Origin: Periplaneta americana
Taxonomy: Eukaryota; Arthropoda; Insecta; Blattodea; Blattidae
NCBI RefSeq assembly: GCF_040183065.1
Contig: NC_091126.1
Location: 143,283,704-143,347,703 of the forward strand
Direction: 5' to 3'
Length of the DNA stretch: 64,000 nucleotides
Shown here: positions 21,095 through 29,820 of the stretch, piece after piece
Numbering within the stretch: the stretch's first letter is position 1
How the letters are laid out: each line of letters starts with the position of its first letter
Position numbers and translations under genes: made by a program
The notes under the pieces: model-generated
Database searches by the model: none
What the model was told of the DNA's origin: nothing
What the model saw: the letters and a program-made list of their open reading frames with translations, nothing else

Positions 21095-21630
21095 ACAATG
21101 GTTATTAGAGGAGAAATGTTCGCTCCGGCGCCGGGGATCGAACCCGGGTCCTTCGTTCCACGTACCAAGTGCTCTAACCACTGAGCTACGCCGAAGCCCA
21201 ATCCACAGCACCGGACAGAATCCCCCACCTTTAGTGTTTTTCCCTTTGTGGCCTGACTCCAAGTTCGACATATATGTTGACATATATGAAGTCAACTGCC
21301 ATTATACAAGGAGGGCACTCAATAGAGTGACTTGGTTGCCGGGATCTTCTCCCAACAGTGCATAATACTATGGAATCCCGGGCACCAAGTCACTCAATTG
21401 AGTGCGCCCCTTGTATAATAGCAGTTCACTTAATTTATGTCAACATATATGTCGAACATGGAGTCAGGACACAAAGGGAAAAACACTAGAGGAAAGTGAT
21501 TTGATCCGGTGCTGTGGATTGAAGTTCGGCGTAGCTCAGTGGTTAGAGCACTTGGTACGTAGAATCAAGGACCCGGGTTCGATCCCAGCCGCCGAAGCGA
21601 CTTTTTATCCTCTAATAATCACTGAATTAA
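21095..21630. mobile_element. Foldback with a tRNA-like segment in both arms
   Basis: The left arm (about 21095-21320) and right arm (about 21390-21630) are inverted copies sharing CTCTAATAA outer ends, a tRNA-like segment (21197-21121 minus; 21527-21600 plus), the AAAACACTA, ACATATATGTCGAAC and GTGACTTGG words. The right tRNA-like copy has a 7-bp acceptor pair (TTCGGCG with CGCCGAA), box A GCGTAGCTCAGTGG and box B GGGTTCGATCCC. The centre is about 70 bp. The pairing spans more than 200 bp per arm. No coding sequence. Confidence 0.75.
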
Positions 21631-21653
21631 GAAATGAAGTATAGTTCCTATAT

Positions 21654-21810
21654 GGTGTGTGGATAAGCTTCAGGCTTCTACCGCGTTGTCTTGGTGTTAT
21701 TGGCTGACGTTTCGACCGCTGTGTTGTGGCCATCTTCAGAGCAGTTGTTGGATAAGGAAATAGTCTGCCAGCTATTATATATATGTATATATACTAGTCT
21801 CGATGGGGGG

Positions 21811-21858
<48 letters not shown>

Positions 21859-21980
21859 GCTGGCAGACTATTTCCTTATCCAACAACTGCTCTGAAGATG
21901 GCCACAACACAGCGGTCGAAACGTCAGCCAATAACACCAAGACAACGCGGTAGAAACCCTGAAGCTTATCCACACACCAT
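21654..21980. mobile_element. Penelope-like palindrome with hammerhead-like cores
   Basis: Inverted arms of about 130 bp (21654-21787 and 21853-21980) flank a (TA)n centre. Each arm has CTGAAGA, a GGCC/GGTC stem and GAAACG: plus strand 21892-21922, minus strand 21739-21705. CUGANGA-stem-GAAA is the conserved core of hammerhead ribozymes, which Penelope-like retroelements are known to carry in their terminal repeats. No reverse transcriptase is present, so only the terminal part is left. Stem III is not convincing in this reading. Confidence 0.6.
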
Positions 21981-22019
21981 TTACACCAGCCGCGGAAGCC
22001 TACGCGAACAGATTTCCTA

Positions 22020-22400
22020 TATATTCTGATTAAATATTAGCATAACAATTAAGACAATAAATTAAGTATGATGAGTGAAATTAACTAAACACGTAAATTA
22101 TTAAGAAAGTTGGAAACAAAGTACAATCAATCTTTTTCCATCGTAAGATATAATGGTGGTACCAGAAATTCTGGTAAGTTTGAGTATGGTATTTGGTGGG
22201 AGTCAAATGCAGTAGCCGTCCGTTCTGCAAGCCATTCTACGTAAGTTGTTACGCAAAACAAAACTGGTGTTCAGAAGTACATCACAACAATTTGGTGTCG
22301 AAACAACGTGACACGACAGTATCAAGCATGTCAATTAACATGAAATATTTCGATTAAAAATTGTCTCAGTCGATGACAATTTCAAGTATGTAAGATTATA
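22020..22400 (+). other. Weak transposase-like remnant
   Basis: A broken plus-strand reading gives SASHSTRKLLRKTKLVFRST and QQFGV near 22225-22300, like the helix-turn-helix preceding some Tc1/mariner-type transposases. It is too decayed to be sure. Confidence 0.3.
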
Positions 22401-22804
22401 TGAACGGATGAGTGGAAAAAGTATAACATCCCAAAAAATTGAGAAATTAAACTGAAACAGCCATTTTATATATTTTTACTTAAGCTAGCCAATAAGTGTA
22501 AAAAGGGGAATATTCCAGTCTTATATCTTCATTGAAACCAGCATTGAAGTTTTAATTGAGTGGAAGAAGGATAACATTCCAGGAATGTTATCTTTTGTCT
22601 ACACAATACTGCATTGGCATAAATCAGAGGTCACAGTTTTCTGCCATGTGACAGAACATTTTCAGTCATTAAACGAAAAGTTCGAAGATTAGATCGGATT
22701 TACTCTCCAAATCAACATGATGACATCATTCGAAATGTCAGGAAATTCAACCCCCATATCAAGTAAAGAGGTTTCAAAACAACCAGGTACGCAACTTCAA
22801 ACAC

Positions 22805-23390
22805 TTGTGGTCACATTATTTCAAGAAAACATGTAAAGATATTGATAATAAAACCGTGACATTTAACATGAATAAGTACAGGAAACTTATATTCACTCAG
22901 AAGATGAAAGACTGTGTCGAAGCTTCAAAGTGTATTGATGGTTTGCACCATGGAACATTAAGGTTGAAGAAACAAGACCATGTGGAGCTCCCCATTACTG
23001 AAGCATAGGGTAAATTAGGGTCTGTTGGACAGTCGGGCATGTTGGACACTTTGTACTTTAACGTGTTACCCCGCCACTTGTGGCCACCACATTCTGCTAG
23101 AAGTCAATGACGGAAGTAGCCACGAGTGGAGCTACTTCCGTCATTGACTTCTAGCAGAATGTGGTGGCCACAAGTGACGGGGTAACACGTTAAAGTACAA
23201 AGTGTCCAACATGCCCGACTGTCTAACAGATCCTAATTTACCCTATAATCGGAAACTTGGAATCAATATCAAAAAGTTACTCAATATCTCAAGAGTCACG
23301 CACTACATATCTATTGAGTACAAGTCATTCTATGAAGACATCCTTAAGTATACAACTTCAAATACAGCAGACAGTGATAAGGATGAATAA
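22805..23390 (+). pseudogene. Transposon-encoded protein remnant, function unknown
   Basis: Plus-strand pieces read VTFNMNKYRKLIFTQKMKDC up to PITEA, and after the nested MITE NRKLGINIKKLLNISRVTHY then ISIEYKSFYEDILKY and an acidic end SDKDE. A basic body with a final Y.FYe.l motif is common in proteins encoded by insect DNA transposons, but I cannot name the domain. The pieces are in different frames. Confidence 0.4.
23008..23243. mobile_element. Near-perfect hairpin MITE
   Basis: The 236 bp is two arms of about 113 bp, pairing almost without error around CACGAGTGG. Tips are GGGTAAATTAGGGTCTGTTG and its mirror, with TA at 23006-23007 and 23244-23245. The word GTTGGACA occurs twice per arm. 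High arm identity suggests a recent origin or gene conversion. It interrupts the coding remnant of the element around it. Confidence 0.92.
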
Positions 23391-23594
23391 AGTTTCATAT
23401 TATTGTCATCACTGAATAGAGTAAAACCATTTTAAAGTGTTCTTTGTAGTATTAAACATTTCATGTCACAGAAAAACGTTATAGTTAATTTTATCTGTTG
23501 TCAAAACATTGAGTGGAAAAGGGATAATATTCCAATATATTTAATTATTAAACAAATAAGTATTTGATTTTGAGATTGTTTAAGTGAACACTAA

Positions 23595-23843
23595 GGGCGC
23601 TATGCATAGACATTTCGCTAGCCCGCGCTACGAGCGTGCTAAACTAGCCCCGGCTATCGACTGATTACTTGTACAGGATTCATATCATATCATATCATAT
23701 CATATCATATCATATCATATCATATCATATCATATCATATCATATCATATCATATCACTAACACTGGTTTACGAATACGAAAAACGTTAGTTCGCTGATC
23801 ATCCACCGGAAGCCCGCGCTAAGAATATCTATGAATATGGCCC
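23595..23843. mobile_element. Harbinger-like MITE with internal (CATAT)n
   Basis: Imperfect inverted ends GGGCGCTATGCATAGACATT and (right) GGGCCATATTCATAGATATT, flanked by TAA and TTA. A second copy in reverse orientation is at 56151-56339. The tips resemble the Harbinger element at 9084 (GGGCC.AATTCATAG). The copy has gained a pentanucleotide tract. Confidence 0.75.
23681..23756. repeat. (CATAT)n microsatellite
   Basis: About 15 units. The sister MITE at 56151-56339 has only ATGATATG at this place, so the tract arose inside the MITE. Confidence 0.92.
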
Positions 23844-23979
23844 TTACTGACTAGATCTCCAATTGCCTAATATTAACTTTTCCAATAGAACCCTTGGGTT
23901 TTTATATAGAATTATCTTTCTGTTTTCCCACAAACTAGGGAAGATAGAATGTTATTCTTTTTCCACTCACCAGTTCATA

Positions 23980-24529
23980 CAGTATGATGTGTCTTCAGTA
24001 GTGATGTCCTTGGTGGAGGAAGAAAGAACAAGTTCATAAAATTATACAAGGATGTCTCTCGAATCAATTAGACGATTTATGGATGAGATCTAACTCTGAG
24101 ATCCGTCCACTGAATGGGATGCGTTCCCTGCTCTCTAACGGGGATTGGGTAAATATTTAATCAACTGTTAGCATCAGCGTCATCTACCAGCACAGGGAGG
24201 CTGCGACACCGCCTTCCTCCTCTCTGTCCTTCTCTTTCTATCGCCCAACCCCCTGTCAAAGGTCTGTGCGGTGTTAACACTCTCATGTAAAAGAGGCGAC
24301 GAGACAATATAAAATATTAAGTTTCTGTTGCAGATAAAATGAAAACAATACCTACAACTACCAACGGATTCGTCAAGAGCGTCCAGCTAGGGCACTGAGC
24401 CCCCTTTCTGCAAAACTGTAATATTTCACCTCGAATTCACTCCATTATCTCCTACCACATGGTTATTTTAGTTGTATAACCTTCACAGAGACGTCAAGTT
24501 GCTTTTACAGGTTAGCTCTCAAATGAATC
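23980..24529. other. Unannotated stretch
   Basis: Mixed composition without a convincing frame. Ends at the hAT target duplication. Confidence 0.35.
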
Positions 24530-24732
24530 TTCTAGAGCAGCCCCGGCGAAAATGCGACCCACGAGCACATTGTGGCTCGCAGTGCTTTTCTCTCGCTTCC
24601 TACCTACAACCCCCACCCTCTTACTCACTGGAGTCAAACTCCGTTCCATTTGTATTTGTCTCGGACCTGCGAGTGGCGTATCGTGGCAATATCTCTCTCG
24701 AAACCATGTACCTCTACAAAAACGAAAGTTTC

Positions 24733-24881
24733 AAGTAGGATGGGAGGATGCATTCTTTTGCTTACAATATGATGAAATTATTAAATGTATGATTTGTTCA
24801 CAAATATTACTAGGAAAACGGTTGTATAACATAAAACGGCATTATAAGTTACTACATGTTACTGATGAAACATTAAGAGGT

Positions 24882-24884
<3 letters not shown>
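24733..24884 (+). pseudogene. hAT N-terminal zinc-finger remnant
   Basis: The frame reads WEDAFFCLQYDEIIKCMICS, then KRLYNIKRHYKLLH. The C-x2-C and H-x4-H spacing with aromatic W..F resembles the N-terminal finger of GTF2IRD2/ZBED/FAM200-type hAT proteins. It lacks everything downstream. Confidence 0.75.
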
Positions 24885-24915
<31 letters not shown>

Positions 24916-25071
24916 CATTATCATCTCTGTACGTCGATTCTTTTACAGCAGATGTACGAATAATGCGGTTAGATTTTCAATTTAAACTCGCAGATTTACA
25001 ATGTGACGTAAATGAAAGCTAGATGTAAGGACTTGACAGATATTTAACTTTTCAAATCTTTGGAAAAAAAT

Positions 25072-25287
25072 AAATATTTGAAGCTTCGTTCTTTCGCTTG
25101 CTCTGTTGAAGCCATGTTCGCTGTAACTTACGTTTGTGAAAAATTATTTTCAACAATAAAAATAGTAAAAATCAAATTTAGATCACGACTGACAGACAAA
25201 TACCTTCGTGATCAACTACGATTGGCAGTAAGTGACATAATTCTTGATTTTGAAACTTTGTTGCAGACACATTTTGAAGACAGTTAA
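25072..25287 (+). pseudogene. hAT C-terminal dimerisation remnant
   Basis: The frame reads KYLKLRSFACSVEAMFAVTY, then VCEKLFSTIKIVKIKFRSRL, TDKYLRDQLRLAVS. STYVCEqlFS..k..k...R..LtdehL is the conserved end of the hAT transposase in the GTF2IRD2-like group. Ends at a normal stop just inside the right inverted end. Confidence 0.85.
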
Positions 25288-25869
25288 TTTTAGGTTGTGA
25301 TAATGTGTCCTATGTTTTCCTTTTCATTTCTTTCTTCGTTACACGTCCTAAACATTAACTTCCCCTTCGGTTGTGCTCCTCCCTCCATAGGTGCTATGCA
25401 CGTTGCAGCTTACACAGTGGCTCGGCGCACCATGGCCTTTTCGCCACGGCTGTTCTAGAGCAGCAATTCTTCTTCTTTCGCATACTGTTTGTCGTAATAT
25501 CAATTTGCTATCTAAATCTTTAAGGGTATAGGGGAGACTCGTCGTATTTGGCAATATTTTATATTTCGACACAGTTTGTAGTTACATATTCTGAAATTAA
25601 ATATTCCTCTATTATGGAATGTGTTTAAACATTAAATCCCAATAAACCTCTGAAAGAAAATTCTACAAATCTAAATTACTTTACACATAACACACTAATA
25701 AATAACAAATTACATGTTTCCAGATTTGATACTTCATCAGGATAATTTGGCAATAGTACAGGGGTAATTTGGCAATACGATTAAAAAATAAAAATTTCAA
25801 AATAAAACAGTGGTACAAGGTTTATAAGACTTAACTGACTGGGACAAGAAATCACTAAATACCATAAAC

Positions 25870-26272
25870 ACAAAACAAAAGCAAGAAAAAAAATTGAATG
25901 GATTTTTCCGACCTCTCTTATTAATTATATTGAAGGATAGTCTTCTAATTTCTGTTGTCGATAGCCCAAACCCAAGTTCTTGCATTTTGATTACATATGT
26001 CGCCAGTTTTTGCTCTTCCTCAACGGTTAGAGCTAGGGGTCTTCCTTTCTTGGGAATGACAACGTATCAACGTATTCGGGTCCTGAGGCTGCATACAGAA
26101 ACCTCTTTAAGTTGTTAAAGGGCACATTGTACTTCTTAGAAGCCCTGTAAGTCGACCATCTAACTTTCAAAACACTCCTAACCGCAGCCCGCAAATCATC
26201 TTTGGAATATTTTTCAGAATAATGTCCTCGTTCCCTTGGCATATCTGCAACACACCACACACAGTGCTGCAT
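25870..26272 (-). pseudogene. Pogo transposase N-terminal remnant (psq and CENP-B-type HTH)
   Basis: The minus-strand frame from 26242 reads MPRERGHYSEKYSKDDLRAA, then KKYNVPFNNLKRFL, the pipsqueak helix-turn-helix of pogo transposases. A shifted frame gives LTVEEEQKLATYVIKMQELG, then STTEIRRLSFNIINKRGRKN, the CENP-B-type second DNA-binding domain. The DDD nuclease is absent. The two domains need at least one frame change. Confidence 0.82.
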
Positions 26273-26574
26273 TGAAGACTGTAAAAATCCCTCATACGTC
26301 CCTATTCTTAAATTTTACCATAGAGTACACATTCTTGTTCAAAGAGAGCAGCAATATATCACTATAAAGGAAAATGGCTAATTCACACTACCCCGTAGAA
26401 GACTTTTTTGCTAAGAAGAACATAAAACGAGCTAAGGCCTGATGAGTTATTAACAGAAGATATTAATTATATAAATGGCTTACCTTATAATATGGAATCT
26501 CAGCTTTTGATATGTAATGCACAAACAAACGTAGGTAATGAACAACATATGATGAAAGAGTGATGGAACGGAGA

Positions 26575-26670
26575 AAAATTCTCTCCGGCGCCGGGATTTG
26601 AACCAGGGTTTTCAGCTCTACGTGCTGATGCTTTATCCACTAAGCCACGCCGGATACAACCCCGACGCCG
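26575..26670 (-). repeat. tRNA-like segment inside the pogo element
   Basis: Minus strand: CCGGCGTGGCTTAGTGG (box A-like) and GGTTCAAATCCCGGCGCCGG (box B and paired acceptor end). It resembles the tRNA-like arms at 21121-21197. Confidence 0.65.
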
Positions 26671-26950
26671 TTTAGAATCGTCTCAGATTAAGCTCCATCC
26701 GTCTTTGTATACACACGTCCACACAACCACCACGTCAAAAGGAAGTATTCAACACTTATTTCTATTAGTAACAATATGTGCCACTATAATGCGCGGATTC
26801 GAATGAAACAAAAACTAAAAGTACTCTCAGATGTTGCACTCTATGATCGTGTCACTGAACTTCTTAAAACTCTGGAGGAAATTTGGCAAAAGAAGAAATA
26901 CAAGAATATTGTCAAATTTCCCTATTGCCAAATTTGCCGAGTTTCCCCTA

Positions 26951-28080
26951 TGTACAGTAGTGGCAAAAAAAAACCGAACCGACCCTTGTAGCTGATTTCA
27001 GAGCCTTGTTCACTCCAGAGCACGATAGACTGGTAACTGAGTCTTTCGTGGTTCGAATCCTGCCTGGGAAGGAAACTTTTTTTGTTCCTTATTCAACTTT
27101 ATTCCCAATACTTTTCGATAGCTGGTAAAATTCATGTTCTGGGAATAATAAGTTAATTAAGTAGTAAAATATCGCTGCAATCGAAAAGTATTGGTAATAA
27201 ATTTGAATAAGGAACAAAAAAAAGTTTCCTTCCCAGGCAGGATTCGAACCACGAAAGTCTTAGTTGCCAGTCTATCGTGCTCTGGAGTGAACAAGACTCT
27301 GAAATCAGCTACAAGAGTCGGTCCGGTTTTCTTTTTTTCCACTACTGTACGTAAACGACCACAAATATTATCAGAAAATGCAGGCTTTAAATTTCTAAGA
27401 TTTTATAAGAAAATGAACTCAAAATTGGACAGAAATTACAAGGTACCACAACAAGACTTATTAGAACTTAAATATCTTATAAAAGTATAAAAAAGATTAC
27501 TATTAATATTTTTCAAACCAGTTTTATCAAAGTAATAAAAAAAAAACAAAAAAAATTCTGAAGTTACATTATTTGGTAACCATAACATTGTTATGGTCTC
27601 TCTGACATCTTTAATATTTTTCCTGCATGTAACAAACGCTTATTTCTGAAAAGTAGACTACTCTCAGAGATTTAGAGTTGTTTATTTTAATACAATTAAT
27701 TTTTGTTTGTCCTATATAGAATATTAAAATTTACATAATGTTTTTTTGACCTAATTTTTCTATTTTAAAAGAAATGGGCATTATTGTAATCTACCTTTTG
27801 CATAAATGCGTGTTAAATCAGTGTACAAAATTTCAGAATTCTATCTCTAATGGTTGTGGAGTTATGAAATAATAATTTTGAAAAATTTAATTTAAAGTAA
27901 AAAGTCAATTCTAAAAAATATTATTAGTAACCTTTTTTACACTTTTCTCAGATATTTAAGTTCTAATAAGTCTTGTTGTGGTACCTTGTCATTTTTATCC
28001 AATTGTGAGTTAATTTCCTTACAAAATTTAAAAATTTAGAGTCTGCATTTTCTGATAATATTTGTGGTCGTTCACGTACA
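26951..28080. mobile_element. TIR element with GTGGTCGTT ends, holding a Tc1-type foldback
   Basis: With the nested element (26955-27347) set aside, the left end reads TGTACGTAAACGACCACAAA and the right end TGTACGTGAACGACCACAAA, with TA at 26949-26950 and 28081-28082. The arms pair over about 130 bp (27350-27495 with 27945-28080, including CAAGGTACCACAACAAGACT). There is no ORF. Its left TA is the same TA that ends the pogo-like element. Confidence 0.78.
26955..27347. mobile_element. Tc1-type foldback with tRNA-like arms
   Basis: Tips CAGTAGTGGCAAAAAAAAAC and (right) CAGTAGTGGAAAAAAAGAAA, with TA at 26953-26954 and 27348-27349. Each arm (about 140 bp) carries GGTTCGAATCCTGCCTGGGA preceded by AGAGCACGATAGACTGG, a tRNA-like box pair. 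The centre is about 90 bp. Tips of CAGTxxTGGCAAAA type occur in Tc1/mariner relatives. Confidence 0.82.
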
Positions 28081-28285
28081 TATACAACATTCCTGCTTAG
28101 GAGCACATGATGCAGATATAGTTAATAATTGTTTCGAGTGCGGACTGCACCACATCTAACATCCAAGTCTGTGCTTCCGCATAAATATGTGTGCTTGTCT
28201 CACTGCCTACATTTTACGTAAAAAAATATTCACAAATACATATGTATCGGTAGTGTCTTGTGATTCAATATAATTTTTAGTTATA

Positions 28286-28830
28286 GGAGAGACTCGGCTA
28301 ATTCCGCAGTATTAAGAAGTAAATCTATCATATGTTTATCAAAACTTTTAATTGAAAAATGTTACCAAGTTATGTAGGCATGGACGAAACCTTTCATTAT
28401 CAAATGAGATAAAGAAATCTATTAAAATGCAAATATATTTAGTTGTACATACATTACAGTTGAAAAGAACTCGGTTAATTTCGCAACAATGCGGATAAAT
28501 TCGCAATAGGACTTGTCTAATGCCGCAGTAGTAAATAATTAGGAAATACATTATGAAAGTAACATAAAAGGAACAATTTATATGTAAGAATGCTCGCTTT
28601 CTTCGCAGCTGTGTAGCAAAATACGAAAAACAGCCAACTTTCGATGTTTCACTGTATTGCCGACAGAGGTGTTTACCAATATCCTTGATTTTCTTCTATA
28701 GCACTGCAGAGGACATGCCTCCTGTTGACAGCCTCTCAAAACTTACGTTTACGCTATTGTAAAGCCGCAGTAAAATCATATATGCACTACAGCGGAGTTA
28801 CCCGTACTGCGGAATTAGCCGAGTTCCCCC
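28286..28830. mobile_element. Pogo-like MITE, CCGCA family, copy 2
   Basis: Ends GGAGAGACTCGGCTAATTCC and (right) GGGGGAACTCGGCTAATTCC, TA at 28284-28285 and 28831-28832. Uninterrupted and a good reference for the family. CGCAACAATGCGGATAAATT and related words repeat in the interior near 28475-28540 and 28790-28815. Confidence 0.9.
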
Positions 28831-28948
28831 TACAAACATACATTTTACAATGGTTATATACAATTCTTGCACCCTTTATTTATGTTATGGAACAAAGAGT
28901 GTACGTAGGATTCACCGACTATTTTTCAAATATTTTTCCAGAAGAACA

Positions 28949-29016
28949 TTTCCGCAAAAAATGTTTTGCCTATCACAATTTTCCCTTCGAAAATTATCCC
29001 CAAACTATTTTTTTCC
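28949..29016 (+). repeat. Left arm of an inverted pair bracketing the pogo element
   Basis: CCAGAAGAACATTTCCGC through CCCTTCGAAAATTATCCCC matches the reverse complement of about 32105-32175 over roughly 68 bp with few differences. The pair lies outside the TIRs of the 29136-31900 element. Confidence 0.75.
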
Positions 29017-29820
29017 CAATTATTTTATATTCAATAACTTCTTTTTTATCCCAGACCTCTTTCCTCATCATAATTTTTTTCCAACAGAAATATTAATTAC
29101 ACATTTTACCATGACGTACAGTTTCAATTAATATAGGGGAAGTCCGTGTAACTTGGACCAGTGTGTAACTTGATCCACCGATGCAATCACTATTTCCAGG
29201 ATAGTTTGCAAGGTACTTTATACAGCGCTTTGAACCTTGTACATGGTAGGGAACTGTCCATAAATCTCATTATGCAGGGTTGGCTTGACGCGGTCATAAC
29301 GGTGTCGAACATTGTGTCCCCAAATTCTTCAAATCTTTTCACAATAGTTTGACAGCGTGTTGTGCGAAGACGTTTAGAAATACAAGACTGCTTTATACAT
29401 TCGAAGAAATACCAGTGTTTGAGGTAAGTTGAGTGAAATTTATATCAATGTTTGTAAAGTAGTTTTTACGTAAATAATTTTTAAGTGTTTCTTTTACAAT
29501 GCGTGTAAATTGAACCATCACAAAGCGTGTAACTTGAGCCAATGCTAAAATGTACCAACCCTTACAATATAACAAATTTAGAAGATAAAATTGTCCATTA
29601 TGTCTTCACTAGTGTGAATTTCCAAAAATCAGAGGTCAGTGGATGAAAATTTTGTAAGGACATATAATTATATAAATAATAATATTATAAAACATTACTT
29701 TAGTTTATTTCAATGTTAATAATATTTTATTTCTTAAATTATGTAATAAGACTTCGTTTCATTTGGTGGGTCGACAATTACAACTTTTTAGCGAATTCTG
29801 CTTTCGCCATTACTTTACAG

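Larger units (their letters stand above)
22401..23977. mobile_element. TA-flanked element with GTGGAAAAAG word
   Basis: Inverted ends TGAACGGATGAGTGGAAAAA and (right) TGAACTGGTGAGTGGAAAAA, with TA at 22399-22400 and 23978-23979. The word GAGTGGAAAAAG.ATAACATTCC recurs at 22409, 22557, 23511 and 23968 (reverse), plus a reversed half at 22580. It holds a short coding remnant (22805-23390) and two nested MITEs (23008-23243, 23595-23843). Architecture matches the pogo-like elements in this window. Confidence 0.78.
24538..25452 (+). mobile_element. Internally deleted hAT element
   Basis: Inverted ends CAGCCCCGGCGAAAATG and (right) CAGCCGTGGCGAAAAGG, with a perfect 8-bp duplication TTCTAGAG at 24530-24537 and 25453-25460. 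CAG tips plus an 8-bp duplication define hAT. It keeps an N-terminal zinc-finger piece (24733-24884) and a C-terminal dimerisation piece (25072-25287); the catalytic centre is gone and replaced partly by an (ATT)n tract (24890-24915). Confidence 0.92.
25531..26948 (-). mobile_element. Pogo-like element with TTTGGCAATA word
   Basis: Inverted ends GGGGAGACTCGTCGTATTTG and (right) GGGGAAACTCGGCAAATTTG are flanked by TA at 25529-25530 and 26949-26950. The word TTTGGCAATA or its complement recurs near 25548, 25745, 25768, 26880 and 26918-26930. Its tips are nearly the same as the CCGCA MITE family, but the word is different. It carries a psq-type DNA-binding remnant on the minus strand and a tRNA-like insert (26575-26670). 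Confidence 0.88.

Noticed and set aside
21527-21600. Possible tRNA gene with a perfect acceptor stem
   Set aside because: Anticodon loop is too long and an inverted copy lies 330 bp away; better explained as a repeat head.
23681-23756. Regularly spaced repeats resembling a CRISPR array
   Set aside because: Simple pentanucleotide tandem units with no spacers; the window is eukaryotic.
28725-29131. Two overlapping Phe/Tyr-rich frames
   Set aside because: They cross the end of a MITE and an AT-rich repeat arm, with no domain and no coding pattern.
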